A DNA stretch of 64,000 bases from Thiobacillus sp. 65-29 (GCA_001899775.1 MKWN01000044.1:1-64000), one strand, 5' to 3'; positions 1-11,389 are shown, numbered from the stretch's first letter. Notes: a model not told the origin generated them from the sequence alone. A program made the numbers and translations.

Positions 1-13
1 GCCCCCCCTGTAG

Positions 14-100
14 GAGCACCCGCAAGGGGCAGGCCGTGGTTGTAATGCCAATGAATTGGCAGCAACCACGCACCGGCGCCTTTATGCCCTCCGGGTGCTC
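14..100. repeat. Nested imperfect palindrome (REP/MITE-like hairpin)
   Basis: Arms GAGCACCCG (14-22)/CGGGTGCTC (92-100), CGTGGTTG (35-42)/CAACCACG (63-70), TGCCAAT (46-52)/ATTGGCA (55-61). Confidence 0.6.
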
Positions 101-232
101 GCCGCGATGATGCGTTTGGTTCGCTGGTTCCGGCGTGCGACAATTTGCCGCACCGCGCGCGGCACCCGGGCGCGGGACAATTGCACCTTAGTGCCCCCGC
201 GTCGGGGGCGAATACAGCATCAAGGAGTCCGC

Positions 233-691
233 ATGAAAACCACTCTCGCCGCCCTCATCCTGGGTCTCGCCAGCCTGCCCGCCTGGGCCGCCGACGTCAC
301 GGTGAGCGACGCTTGGGCGCGCGCCACCATGCCCGGCCAGAAAGTCAGCGCCGCCTACATGCGCATCGTCGCCAGCGAGGATGCGCGCCTGGTGTCCGCC
401 TCCAGTTCCGTGGTGCCGCGGGTCGAAATCCACGAAATGAAAATGGACGGCAGCGTGATGCGCATGCGCGAAGTCAAGGCGCTCGACCTGCCGAAAGGCA
501 AGACGGTTTCGCTCGAGCCCGGCGGCTATCACATCATGCTGATGAACCTCGCCAAACCCATCGCCGCGGGCGACCGCGTGCCGCTCAGCCTCGTCATCGA
601 ATCCGGCGGCGTGCGGCAGACGGTTGAAGTGCAGGCGGAAGCACGCACACCCGGCAACGCCGCACCGGCGCAGCCGCACCACGCCCACTGA
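233..691 (+). CDS. Copper chaperone PCu(A)C family protein
   Basis: Signal peptide; H..M..M motif 'VEIHEMKMDGSVMRMREV', 'GGYHIMLMNL'; RBS-like AAGGAG before ATG at 233. Confidence 0.85.
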   Translation: MKTTLAALILGLASLPAWAADVTVSDAWARATMPGQKVSAAYMRIVASEDARLVSASSSVVPRVEIHEMKMDGSVMRMREVKALDLPKGKTVSLEPGGYHIMLMNLAKPIAAGDRVPLSLVIESGGVRQTVEVQAEARTPGNAAPAQPHHAH

Positions 692-749
692 TTCGGATGC
701 AGGCGCGGCCTGCATCCGCGTGGCGGCTCTTGGCGTAAAATCGCGTCTG

Positions 750-1840
<1,091 letters not shown>

Positions 1841-1856
1841 GTCTCATTCGCCTCCC

Positions 1857-3494
1857 TCACCATTTCCACCCCATGCCCGCGCGCAGCGCCAGTTGCCCGC
1901 CGTCGGCATGGCTCGCGCCCAGATTGAGCTGCACCCCGCCGCGGGTGACGTGGCTCATCGCCACACCGAGCGCCGACTGGCCGTCATAGTTGCCCACCCC
2001 CACGCCGAAACCGGTCTCGCCGGCGGCCAGATTGAGCTGCGGCGCATTGGCCATCGCCGCGGCGACGCCGCGCGCGGCGTACTTGCGCGCACGGTCGAGC
2101 GTCTGTGCACTGTCGACACCAATCTGCTCGATGCGCCCGTCGACGTAGGCGCGGGTGGCCGCGTCATCCGCCGCCAGCGGCGCGGCGACGTGACTGATGC
2201 GCCGCGGCATGTCCGGCGCGCCGACCGCCACCGTATCCGGCGCGCTGGTCACCGAGCCGTTGCCCAGCGCCACCGCGTTGTCGTGCAGCGCCTGCGCGCC
2301 ATTGCCCAGCGCCACCGACAGATCGCCCGTCGCGCTGGCGTCATCGCCCAGCGCCGTAGTGTTGGTGCCCAGCGCCTGCGCACCGACCCCCACCGCCACC
2401 GACGACTGCGCACGCGCACCGCGGCCGATCGCCACCGAATTGGACATCACCGCCGTCGCCCCGTCGCCGATCGCCACCCCGCCACTCGCATGCACCTGGG
2501 CGGCGCTGCCGATCGCCACCGCGCCGGCGGCGCCGTCGGCCACCGTCGCGCCGCCCAGCGTCACGCTGCCGGCGCAGGCGATCGTGCCGCTCGCCATATT
2601 GCACACCCCGGCCTGCAGCAACTGATTGACCGCCGCCTGCAGATTGGCGAGCGCGGTATTGGCGGTGCCCTGCGCGCCGACGGCCGTGGTCTGCGCCGTG
2701 GCGGCCGTGCTCAGCGCGGTGTTGGCCGTGGTTTTCGCCGCCGCGGCTTCACTATGCGCCGTATTCGCCGTACCCTGCGCGGCATCGGCTTTTCCCTCCA
2801 CCCCATCGAGCTGATTCTTGTTCACCGCATCGGTGCCGGCCGTGCCGTTGGCGACGTTGACCACGCGCCGCTGGTAAGTGGTACTGCCGACCGAAATCGT
2901 GTCGCTCTCGTCGGCGACCGAATCCGAGCCCAGCGCGACCGCACCGGTGACATTCTCATTCACCTTGGCTTCCGTGCCGATCGCCACGGATCCGTCGGCG
3001 CCCGACGCGACTGTGTTCATGTAACCGAGGGCGATACTTTTGCCGGCAATGGCCTCATTGTCGCTACCGAGCGCGATGCTACCTTCGCCACTGGCCTTAT
3101 TGTTGGCGCCGAAGGCGCTGCTTTCCGCCCCAGTGGCTTGGTTCATGTAGCCGAAAGTACTGCTGTAAGCCGCCTCGCTTCTGTTGTAGGCACCGACCGC
3201 GGTGCTGTTGTCTTTAGTCTGGTTTCGATTGCCGACAGCGGTGCTGGCGTGCCCCAAGGCGGTATTGTTGCGGCCGATCGCACTGCTCCTCGATCCGCTG
3301 ACCGTATTGTCCGAGCCGCAGACGAAGTTCTCGGTTCCAAATACAATACTACCGGAATCACCATCGCAATTATCGGTCGCCCACGCCGGCATCCCGTACG
3401 CCGCCAGACCCAGCAGCAGTGCCTGAACCCCCTGTCGAGCCATGCGCCGCAAGCGCGTCTGTCCCGCTTCACCCGTTTTCGATCCGTTCATCAT
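1857..3494 (-). CDS. YadA-like trimeric autotransporter adhesin
   Basis: Repeated SxAxG head motifs (AVGxxxxA), neck 'VVNVANGTAGTDAVNKNQLD', stalk, second head, C-terminal anchor ending GMGWKW. Confidence 0.9.
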   Translation of the reverse strand: MMNGSKTGEAGQTRLRRMARQGVQALLLGLAAYGMPAWATDNCDGDSGSIVFGTENFVCGSDNTVSGSRSSAIGRNNTALGHASTAVGNRNQTKDNSTAVGAYNRSEAAYSSTFGYMNQATGAESSAFGANNKASGEGSIALGSDNEAIAGKSIALGYMNTVASGADGSVAIGTEAKVNENVTGAVALGSDSVADESDTISVGSTTYQRRVVNVANGTAGTDAVNKNQLDGVEGKADAAQGTANTAHSEAAAAKTTANTALSTAATAQTTAVGAQGTANTALANLQAAVNQLLQAGVCNMASGTIACAGSVTLGGATVADGAAGAVAIGSAAQVHASGGVAIGDGATAVMSNSVAIGRGARAQSSVAVGVGAQALGTNTTALGDDASATGDLSVALGNGAQALHDNAVALGNGSVTSAPDTVAVGAPDMPRRISHVAAPLAADDAATRAYVDGRIEQIGVDSAQTLDRARKYAARGVAAAMANAPQLNLAAGETGFGVGVGNYDGQSALGVAMSHVTRGGVQLNLGASHADGGQLALRAGMGWKW

Positions 3495-3621
3495 TCATTT
3501 CCTCCAAGCGTTCGTTCGACGAGATTCGGCCGCCGTGCGCGGCGCGCCCGGGGTCCAGTATCCACATCCGCCGTCAGTCGAGCGTCAGGCGGTGCGCGGG
3601 GGGTGATACCATCCAGCGGTC

Positions 3622-6600
3622 ATGCTCTGTCTGCGCCTGCTCGGCCCCGTCGACATCCGTCTGAACCAGACGCCACTGGTCAAGGCCGGGCGCGACAAGG
3701 GCTGGCTGCTGCTCGCCTATCTCGCCGCCACCGCCGGACAGCCCCATGCGCGCGAGGATCTGGCCGCGCTGTTCTGGCCGCGGCTGCCGCGCGAGCGCGG
3801 CCTGCACAACCTGCGCCAGATTCTCCTGCGCCTGCATGGCCTGCTGCCGGAAGCGTCGCCGCGCGCGCCGCCCATCCTCATCGCCGAAGCGCACCGCATT
3901 CGGCTCGAACGCGACGCCGACGTGTGGATCGACGTGGACGCCTTCTTCCGTCCGTCTCCGGATGACAATCCGGCGGCGCTCGAACGGCGCGCCGCGCTCT
4001 ATCGCGGTCCGTTTCTCGACGGCATGGATGCCTTTATCGGTGCGCGCTTCGACGCATGGCTCGGGCGCATGCGCGAGGACAGCCAGACCCTGGCGCTGGC
4101 CCTGGAAGAAAAGCTCGCCCGCATCCACGAAGCGGAGGGGCGCCTGGAGCGGGCGGTGCAGCACGCGCAGCGCTGCGTCTCGATCGATCCCTGGCGGGAG
4201 GCGGCCGGACGCCGCGTGATGCGGCTGCTCGCCGCGTGCGGGCAGCAGGCGGCGGCACTGCGTCATTTCGATGTCTTGCACGCGCTGCTGCGCGACGAAC
4301 TGGGTTGCCTGCCGGAACCGGAAACCGTGCGCCTGGCCGAGCGCATCCGCCTGGGGGAGGAGGACTCCGGCGCCGCTCCGGACGCACGCCTCGCCAGCGA
4401 GCGGCGCCCGGTGACGGTGCTCGATTGCGCGCTGGCGTGCCTCCCGGGCTGCACCGCGGACTGCGCCGACCCCGAAAGTCTGGCGGCGCGCCTGGCGCCC
4501 GCTCTGGCGCAGGCACGCGCCGTCGTCGAGCGCGCCGGCGGCTGTGTGCACGAGGAACGGCCCAACGGCTTGACGGTGCTCTTCGGCTGGCCGCATGCCG
4601 ATGAGCACGCCAGCCGCCAGGCCGCGCACTGTGCCTTGCAACTGCGGCATGAGCTGGCCGGAGCGGATGCGCGCGTCGCACTCAGCGTGGGACTCGACAG
4701 CGGGCTCATGCTGGTGGACCCGGCCGGTTCCGGCGCCTGGGAAGTCACTGAACGCGCCCGGCGTCTGCGCTTCGCCGCCGAGCCGGATGCGATCCGCGTC
4801 GGCGCGGCCGCACGCAACGCCCTGCGCGGCCGTTTCGCGCTGCGAGCGGTGACGCCGCCCGCCGCACCCTGGCCCGCCTGGCAGCTCGGCGCGGTGCGCA
4901 CGGCGGGCACCGACGCGACCGCTGCGCGGCCGGACCGGCCCCTGATCGGACGCGACGAGGAACTCGACCGGCTGGCCGCGGCGTGGACGGATGCCCGGCG
5001 CGGCCGCGTGCGCGTGCTCGTGATCCGCGGCGAAGCCGGCCTCGGCAAGAGCCGTCTGCTGCAGGCGTTTCTGCACGGAACGGGCGCCGCGACGGAGCCG
5101 GTCGTCTGGCTCGAGGCCGCGCCGCACGGCGCGCACACGCCCCTGATGCCGGTCGTGCAGGTGCTGCGCAGGCGCCTGAAGCTGCCGCCGCAGCGCGACC
5201 AATGCGGCGCCGCAGAGCCGGACGCGCAGGAAGGTGCGCTGCGCGAAGCCCTGCAGGCGTTGAGCGACGATGAAACGGCGCGGCGACTGTTGCCGCTGCT
5301 GCACACGGCGACGCCGGCACCGGCGCCGGGACGCAAGCCCGCCTGGCTGCAGGCGCTCGGCGCAATCCTGCTGCCGCCCCGGCAGCCGGGGGTGGTGGTG
5401 CTCGACGATGCCCAGTGGGCCGACGCCAGCACGCTGGAATGGCTCGATCACCTGCTGGCCGCGCCGCGCAGCGCCGGCCTGCTGCTGGTGCTCGCCACGC
5501 GGACGCCCCTCGACCTGCCGCCCGCCCTTGCGCGGCGGGCCGAGACGCTCGCGCTCGCCCCGCTCGATACGGCCGCGGCGCAGCGGCTCGCCGGCATGCT
5601 CGAAGGCGAACCGGCGCGTGAAATCGTCGAGCTGTGCGCCGGCGTGCCGCTGTTCATCGTCGAGCTGGCGCAGATGCGCGCCGCTGGCGCGAACCCGGAG
5701 CATCTGCCCGCCAGCGTGCAGGAACTGCTCGCCGCGCGTCTCGAACAGGCCGGGGCGCAACGCGAACTGGCGCAGCTCGCCGCCATCATGGGGCAGGAGA
5801 TCGACGTGCGTCGCTGGCGGCAGCTCGCCAGCCGTTGCGGCCTGTGCGTGCAACCCTTCGACGAAGCCCTGGCGGAACTGGTCGATCGGGGCCTGCTGGA
5901 ATACGCGCCGGATGCGGAACGGGTGCGCTTCACCCACGCGCTGTTGCAACGCTGCGCCGTCGCCGGCCTGCCGCACGCGCGTCGTATCGAGTTCCATCGT
6001 CTGTGCGCCGCCTTGCTGGAGGACGAAGGCGAGGCTCCGGAGCGCATCGCCCAGCACCTCGCCGAAGCGCAACTGCCGGGCGAGGCCGCCGAGTGGTGGC
6101 TGCGCGCCGCGCGCCAGGCGGTGCGTATGGAGGCCTACGTCGAGACGGCGCAACTGGCCGAACGTGCGCTCGCCGCGGGGGGGCGTCGCGAAACCGGGCT
6201 GGGGGCGACCTTGCTGGCGGCATACGCGCGCATGGCCATGGGGGGCTACAACGACGCTTTGGCCCAGACGCTCTATGCCCGCGCGCGCAGCTTCGTCACC
6301 CGGAGCGAGGCGGGGTTGGCGGAAGTCCTGGCGACCTTGCGCGGCCACTGGCTTGGCGCCAGCAGCCGCGCCTCGTTTCAGGAAGCGCGCGCCATCGCCG
6401 AGGAGATGTGTGTGTTGGCCGATGCCGGTGAATCGGATCATGCCCGCGGCATGGCGCATTATCTGGCCGGCAACACCGCACTGTGGCAGGGAGACTTCGC
6501 GGCGGCCCGCGCACGGCTCGAACGCGCCGTCGGTTTGCTGCGAAAATCACCCGTCGGCGTCGGTCTGCTGAATTTCCATGACCAGGATTTTCTCGCCACC

Positions 6601-7296
6601 GCGACCGGCTATCTGGGCTGGGCCTGCTGGTTCGCGGGCGACAGCGCGCGTGCGCTCGCGCTCGGTCGCGAAGGCGTCCGCCTCGGCCGCGACAGCGGTC
6701 ATGCGATGACCCGGTTGCACACCCTGGCGAGCCTGTGTTCCATCCTGATGGGCGTGGAGGACGCGGCGCAGGTTCTCGAACACGCCGACGCGATGCTGGC
6801 CCAGGCCGAGGCGTCCGAGCTGACGATGTGGGCGGACATTGCCCGCCTCAACCGCGCCTGGGCGCTGGCCCGTCAGGGCGCGAACGGGGCAGCGACGGAG
6901 GTGGGCGAAGCGCTCGCGCGCCTGTGCGAGAGCTACCCCGGGGGCGCGGCGGCCTTTTACACGATTGCCACCGAAATCGCGCTGTACTGTGGTCAACTGG
7001 CTGAGGCGGCGCAATGCATCGGGCGCCTGCAACACAGCGTCACGCGCACGGGCGCCGACCTTTTCGCCGCCCCGCTGCAGTTGCTGAAAGGCGAACTCGA
7101 GCATCGGCGCGGTAGTCGGCGCCAGGCCCGGTCCGCGTATCGTCGTGCGCTGACGACGGCGCAAACGCAGCGATCTCCCGCGCTCGAACTGCTCGTCTGG
7201 AGGGAATGGCACGCGCGCCTGCCGGACGCCCACACGCAGGCCGGTCTCACAGCCGCCCGCATGCGCGGTGCGTCGCTCGCGCCGCCGGAACGCTGA
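3622..7296 (+). CDS. BTAD (SARP/AfsR-like) regulator with cyclase-homology-like segment, AAA ATPase and TPR region
   Basis: N-terminal BTAD-like 'LRLLGPVDIRLN...LLAYLA'; 'RPVTVLDCALA' cyclase-like region; 'LIGRDEELDRL...GEAGLGKSRLL' Walker A; long helical C-terminus. Confidence 0.8.
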   Translation: MLCLRLLGPVDIRLNQTPLVKAGRDKGWLLLAYLAATAGQPHAREDLAALFWPRLPRERGLHNLRQILLRLHGLLPEASPRAPPILIAEAHRIRLERDADVWIDVDAFFRPSPDDNPAALERRAALYRGPFLDGMDAFIGARFDAWLGRMREDSQTLALALEEKLARIHEAEGRLERAVQHAQRCVSIDPWREAAGRRVMRLLAACGQQAAALRHFDVLHALLRDELGCLPEPETVRLAERIRLGEEDSGAAPDARLASERRPVTVLDCALACLPGCTADCADPESLAARLAPALAQARAVVERAGGCVHEERPNGLTVLFGWPHADEHASRQAAHCALQLRHELAGADARVALSVGLDSGLMLVDPAGSGAWEVTERARRLRFAAEPDAIRVGAAARNALRGRFALRAVTPPAAPWPAWQLGAVRTAGTDATAARPDRPLIGRDEELDRLAAAWTDARRGRVRVLVIRGEAGLGKSRLLQAFLHGTGAATEPVVWLEAAPHGAHTPLMPVVQVLRRRLKLPPQRDQCGAAEPDAQEGALREALQALSDDETARRLLPLLHTATPAPAPGRKPAWLQALGAILLPPRQPGVVVLDDAQWADASTLEWLDHLLAAPRSAGLLLVLATRTPLDLPPALARRAETLALAPLDTAAAQRLAGMLEGEPAREIVELCAGVPLFIVELAQMRAAGANPEHLPASVQELLAARLEQAGAQRELAQLAAIMGQEIDVRRWRQLASRCGLCVQPFDEALAELVDRGLLEYAPDAERVRFTHALLQRCAVAGLPHARRIEFHRLCAALLEDEGEAPERIAQHLAEAQLPGEAAEWWLRAARQAVRMEAYVETAQLAERALAAGGRRETGLGATLLAAYARMAMGGYNDALAQTLYARARSFVTRSEAGLAEVLATLRGHWLGASSRASFQEARAIAEEMCVLADAGESDHARGMAHYLAGNTALWQGDFAAARARLERAVGLLRKSPVGVGLLNFHDQDFLATATGYLGWACWFAGDSARALALGREGVRLGRDSGHAMTRLHTLASLCSILMGVEDAAQVLEHADAMLAQAEASELTMWADIARLNRAWALARQGANGAATEVGEALARLCESYPGGAAAFYTIATEIALYCGQLAEAAQCIGRLQHSVTRTGADLFAAPLQLLKGELEHRRGSRRQARSAYRRALTTAQTQRSPALELLVWREWHARLPDAHTQAGLTAARMRGASLAPPER

Positions 7297-7378
7297 AGCG
7301 AAATCCGTCCGCAAGCGCCGTCCCGGTTGCGGGCAGGAAGGGCGGGCTTTGATCCGGCACGCGGGCGGTCGAGGGCCA

Positions 7379-7396
7379 GTCGGGCTGAAGCCCGAC
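7379..7396. repeat. REP-like hairpin GTCGGGCTGAAGCCCGAC
   Basis: Near-perfect palindrome in an intergenic region. Confidence 0.5.
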
Positions 7397-7802
7397 CCAC
7401 GGGACCATGCGCATAACCCGGTGAGGTTTCGAGCCGGCCGGTTCATTGGATGATCCAACCAAAGCGATTCCTCCTCCCGAAAGACGCAGCCGGTTGGGCG
7501 CGTGGAAGAGAGCCTGTTTGAAAACATCGTATAATTTTTAATTTATTGCCTTTCAAGGAGCATCGACGACCTGCCATGCGCTACGGGCTGAGTAGTGCAT
7601 CGATTTCCGGTGATGGCTGCGCGATGGTAAGAGGTGTGTGGCATTTGCAATTTGATCCGGCCGGGAGATCGAAACCTCCTGCCTGCGTCCGGAAGAAAGT
7701 GGTTCGGTCAAACCCGAACAATGCCCGTGCCCAGGAGTCTTTCAAGCCATTCGGTCAGACCAGCACGATTGCCCCCGGCGATTGGGTGCTCATGTCGTTT
7801 TG

Positions 7803-10223
7803 TTATGGGGCCACGAAATCAGATGGCTGCCAGTTCACGGCTTGCCGCTCATACAGATATTTCTGGAACCCTGCAAACACACACCCAATCTCCGTCGGAC
7901 GGCCAAGGTCTGCAACGGCATCAGCAATTGACCCGCGATACTTCAACAGCAGCAGTGGTGTCAGTTTTGCCTGATCCAGCTCCTCGACCCCAACGCTGAC
8001 GTAATGATCGAGAACAAAGTCGAGGAAGTCTCGTTGCCTGTCGTTGAATTGCCTGGTGATGACCGTTCGCGCCCTGGCGGCGCGATCTTTCCGCGTGAGC
8101 GGCGTCAGAGCGTAAGCCACGTTTGCCAGCACGTCGAATATGTCGCTGTTTTCGGCGTCGATGATTTTCTGCATTTCGGCGAGCTGGTCTTTCCCGAAGC
8201 CTTTTTCGGCCAGCCCCTCCAGTAGTTTCCTGCGTGTGTCCGGTGCGCTCCAGATGGCGCGAAGCTCATCCTCATTCTTGAAGAACTCCGGCAGCTTGCC
8301 GAAGAGCGCTTCCACGAACTGCTGCGCCGACATGGGAGAGCCATCGGGGTGCCAGAAGGTCGTCACCATGATGTGCTGGATGGTGCGGGCCTTGCCGTCG
8401 GCCAGCTTGACGGTGGCCTTCTTCCTGCACACACACGGTACCTGCCCACATTTCGGGCATGGCGCCTGCTTGCACTCGCAAGGCTGCTTGCCGCAAACGT
8501 AGCAAGGTGGCGGAGGCTCCTTGATACAGACACAAGGATAGTGCCCGCACGCATTGCAGGTTTCCGGATCGACCGGCTCGCCGTCCCATTCGGTGTCGCT
8601 GAAATGGTGGTGCGCCTTCACGAAGTCGTAGATCGTGAAGTAGTCCTTGCCGTCATACAGCCGTGTGCCACGTCCGATGATCTGCTTGAACTCGATCATC
8701 GAATTGATCGGGCGCAGCAGCACGATGTTGCGCACGTTGCGGGCATCCACGCCGGTCGAGAGCTTCTGCGACGTGGTCAGGATGGTGGGGATGGTCTTCT
8801 CGTTGTCCTGAAAGTCCCGCAGATACTGCTCGCCCAGCGCGCCGTCATTTGCAGTTACGCGCACGCAGTAGAGCGGGTCGGTGCTGGTCTTGATCTGGTT
8901 GATCAGGTCACGGATCACCAGTGCGTGGGCCTGATTCGCACAGAACACCAGCGTTTTCTGTCGCTGGTCGATCTGCGACATGAAGATTTCGACCCGCTTC
9001 TTCTCGCGCTCGCGGATCTCGATGATCCGGTTGAAGTCGGCTTCCTCGTAGCGCTTGCCGGCCTCGATCTCGCCTTCGACAAGGGTGTCGTCGGGCGTAT
9101 AGACGTACTCGTCCAGCGTCGTCGCGATCTGCTTGACCCGGAATGGCGTCAGGAAGCCGTCGTTGATGCCGTCCTTGAGCGAGTAAGTGAACACCGGCTC
9201 GCCGAAATACGCATAGGTGTCCACGTTGTCGCGGCGCTTGGGCGTGGCCGTCAGGCCAAGCTGCACGGCCGGGGCGAAATAGTCGAGGATGCCGCGCCAG
9301 TTGCTCTCGTCGTTGGCACCGCCGCGGTGGCACTCGTCGATCACGATGAAGTCGAAGAAGTCCGGCGGATACTCGCCGAAGTAGGGCGAGGGCTTGCCGT
9401 TCTGCGGCGGCCCGCTCATGAAGGTCTGGAAGATCGTGAAGAACAGGCTGCCGTTCTTCGGCACCTTGCCTTTCTTGCGGATGTCCGCCGGCTCGATGCG
9501 CACCAGTGCGTCTTCAGGGAAGGCCGAAAACGACGTGAAGTCGCTCATTGCCTGATTGGCCAGATAATTCCGGTCGGCCAGAAATAGAATGCGCGGCTGG
9601 CGCGAAGGTTCATCGCCCAGATTCCAGCGCGATTGGAACAGCCGCCACGTAATCTGGAAGGCAATCGAGGTTTTGCCCGTGCCGGTTGCCAGCGTCAGCA
9701 GGATGCGACGTTGCCTGTCTGCAATGCGTTCAAGCACCCGGTTGACGGCGATTTCCTGATAGAACCGGATCTGCCAGGAGCCGCTCTTGTCGGGATAGGC
9801 CACGCCTGCAAACCGGTCGCGCCACAGATTCTGCGTGGTAAACGTGCGGTTCCAAAGTTCTTCCGGCGACGGGTACTGAGCCAGTTCGCCCTCGGCACCG
9901 GTATCCATGTCGATGCCATAGATGCCCTGGCCGTTGCTGGAATAAGTGAAGCGAATGGCAAGCTTTCCGGCATAGTCCTTGGCCTGGCCCACGCCTTCGG
10001 TCAGGGCTTCGTCCCAGGCCTTCGCCTCGATCACCGCCAGTTTGGTGTTGCGATACTCCAGCACGTAGTCGGCAACCACGCCCTTGGCCCGTTTGCCCGC
10101 CCCCTCCAGCCGGCCGGGCGTTATCGGGTACTCGCGGCGGATGCGGCTACCCTCCACCACGCCCCAGCCCGCCGCTTTCAGTGCGGGGTCGATATGTTCG
10201 GCGCGGGTCTCGGCTTCATTCAT
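7803..10223 (-). CDS. hsdR: Type I restriction endonuclease subunit R (EcoEI-like)
   Basis: 'TGTGKT', 'IVIDECHRGG', 'GLTATPKR', 'IIGRGTRL'; Cys-rich insert; start overlaps the fic stop. Confidence 0.93.
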   Translation of the reverse strand: MNEAETRAEHIDPALKAAGWGVVEGSRIRREYPITPGRLEGAGKRAKGVVADYVLEYRNTKLAVIEAKAWDEALTEGVGQAKDYAGKLAIRFTYSSNGQGIYGIDMDTGAEGELAQYPSPEELWNRTFTTQNLWRDRFAGVAYPDKSGSWQIRFYQEIAVNRVLERIADRQRRILLTLATGTGKTSIAFQITWRLFQSRWNLGDEPSRQPRILFLADRNYLANQAMSDFTSFSAFPEDALVRIEPADIRKKGKVPKNGSLFFTIFQTFMSGPPQNGKPSPYFGEYPPDFFDFIVIDECHRGGANDESNWRGILDYFAPAVQLGLTATPKRRDNVDTYAYFGEPVFTYSLKDGINDGFLTPFRVKQIATTLDEYVYTPDDTLVEGEIEAGKRYEEADFNRIIEIREREKKRVEIFMSQIDQRQKTLVFCANQAHALVIRDLINQIKTSTDPLYCVRVTANDGALGEQYLRDFQDNEKTIPTILTTSQKLSTGVDARNVRNIVLLRPINSMIEFKQIIGRGTRLYDGKDYFTIYDFVKAHHHFSDTEWDGEPVDPETCNACGHYPCVCIKEPPPPCYVCGKQPCECKQAPCPKCGQVPCVCRKKATVKLADGKARTIQHIMVTTFWHPDGSPMSAQQFVEALFGKLPEFFKNEDELRAIWSAPDTRRKLLEGLAEKGFGKDQLAEMQKIIDAENSDIFDVLANVAYALTPLTRKDRAARARTVITRQFNDRQRDFLDFVLDHYVSVGVEELDQAKLTPLLLLKYRGSIADAVADLGRPTEIGCVFAGFQKYLYERQAVNWQPSDFVAP

Positions 10224-11283
10224 CGTTCAGGGTGATCCGCGTCAAAAGCTCGAACAACGGCCGGTTGATGTAAAAGTTCGTGCGCCCGATCTTCCTCTTT
10301 TCCACAAAGCCATTTTTAGCCAGCGTATCCAGATGCTTGGCGGCCGTGATCCGCGAAACCCCCAGATCCTTCTCGACGAACTCGATTTTTGTATACGGGT
10401 AGCGGAACAGGTTATTCAGCAGCTCCTGGCTGTAAATTCTGGGCAGTTCATCGCGCAGCCGGTGCTTGGTGGCCTGCATCAGCGTACGCAAATTCTTCAC
10501 CAGCCTGATTTCGCTTCTCGCGGTGATGGCCACGCCTTTCACGATATACACGCACCAGTCCACCCAATCCCGCGTTTCGCGCGTCGATTGCAGCAATTGG
10601 TAATACTGGCTCTTGGTCGAAGTGATATAGCGGCTCAGATACAGCACGGGCAAATCCAGCAAGCCCTCGCGTTGCAGCATCAATAGATTCAGGATGCGCC
10701 CGGTGCGGCCATTGCCATCGTAAAACGGGTGGATGCTCTCGAACTGATGATGCGCAATCGCCATGCGCAACAAGGGGTCCAGCTCGTCATCCGCATGCAT
10801 GAACGCCACCAGATCCGTCATCAGCTTTTCGATCAGTGCGGCATCTTGCGGCGGCTCATACACGGTGGCGCCGGTGGTCTGGTTTTTCAGCACCGTTCCC
10901 GGCACTTTCCTGAAGCCGGCATTGTTCTGTTCGACCGCCTCCTGCACCCGCAAAATCGTGCTCATGCGGATCAGGCCGGAATCCACCACATCCTGAAAGC
11001 CCACACGCAAGGCGGCGATGTAGTTTTGCACTTCCTTTGCCGCAGGCGAGGCCGAGCTGCTCTGGTCGTACGCATACAGCTCATCGTGGGTGGTGATGAT
11101 GTTTTCGATTTCCGAACTGTCCTTCGCCTCCTGGATGGAGAGCGTATCCAGCAAGATGGCGCTGTTGGGCAGCGCTTCGCACAAGCCTTTCAGCTCGGCC
11201 AGATGGCGGTGCGCCTCGGCCAGGCACTGCCAGACTGCTTTCACTTCCAGGCTGGCGTGGCCAGGAATATCCAGTTCGGTCAT
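10216..11283 (-). CDS. Fic family protein with C-terminal winged-helix domain
   Basis: Fic motif HPFYDGNGRTGR; N-terminal inhibitory-type SSEIEN; wHTH 'LGVSRITAAKHLDTLAKNGFVEKRKIGR'. Confidence 0.92.
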   Translation of the reverse strand: MTELDIPGHASLEVKAVWQCLAEAHRHLAELKGLCEALPNSAILLDTLSIQEAKDSSEIENIITTHDELYAYDQSSSASPAAKEVQNYIAALRVGFQDVVDSGLIRMSTILRVQEAVEQNNAGFRKVPGTVLKNQTTGATVYEPPQDAALIEKLMTDLVAFMHADDELDPLLRMAIAHHQFESIHPFYDGNGRTGRILNLLMLQREGLLDLPVLYLSRYITSTKSQYYQLLQSTRETRDWVDWCVYIVKGVAITARSEIRLVKNLRTLMQATKHRLRDELPRIYSQELLNNLFRYPYTKIEFVEKDLGVSRITAAKHLDTLAKNGFVEKRKIGRTNFYINRPLFELLTRITLNDE

Positions 11284-11300
11284 GCGCTGCCCTTCACGGT

Positions 11301-11380
11301 GACGCGATAAGAAATTTCAAAAATCTTATCACGTCGCGGGCGACGTGTATAAAAAACACCCGTTTCTTATCACGTTGCGG
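11301..11380. promoter_or_regulatory. Three copies of TTTCTTATCRCGTYGC-like motif upstream of fic (candidate operators)
   Basis: 11301-11314 (inverted), 11324-11337 and 11363-11380 (direct). Confidence 0.55.
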
Positions 11381-11389
11381 TGCATGTGT

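Noticed and set aside
3574-6459. 961-aa minus-strand ORF and other very long antisense ORFs (1893-3965, 18224-20170, 22710-24551, 46343-48997, 59495-61924)
   Set aside because: High-GC shadow ORFs opposite well-supported genes; low-complexity H/R/G/Q-rich translations without domain signals.
7546-7974. 142-aa ORF downstream of the BTAD regulator
   Set aside because: No recognisable domain, and its 3' part overlaps hsdR antisense; not supported as a gene.
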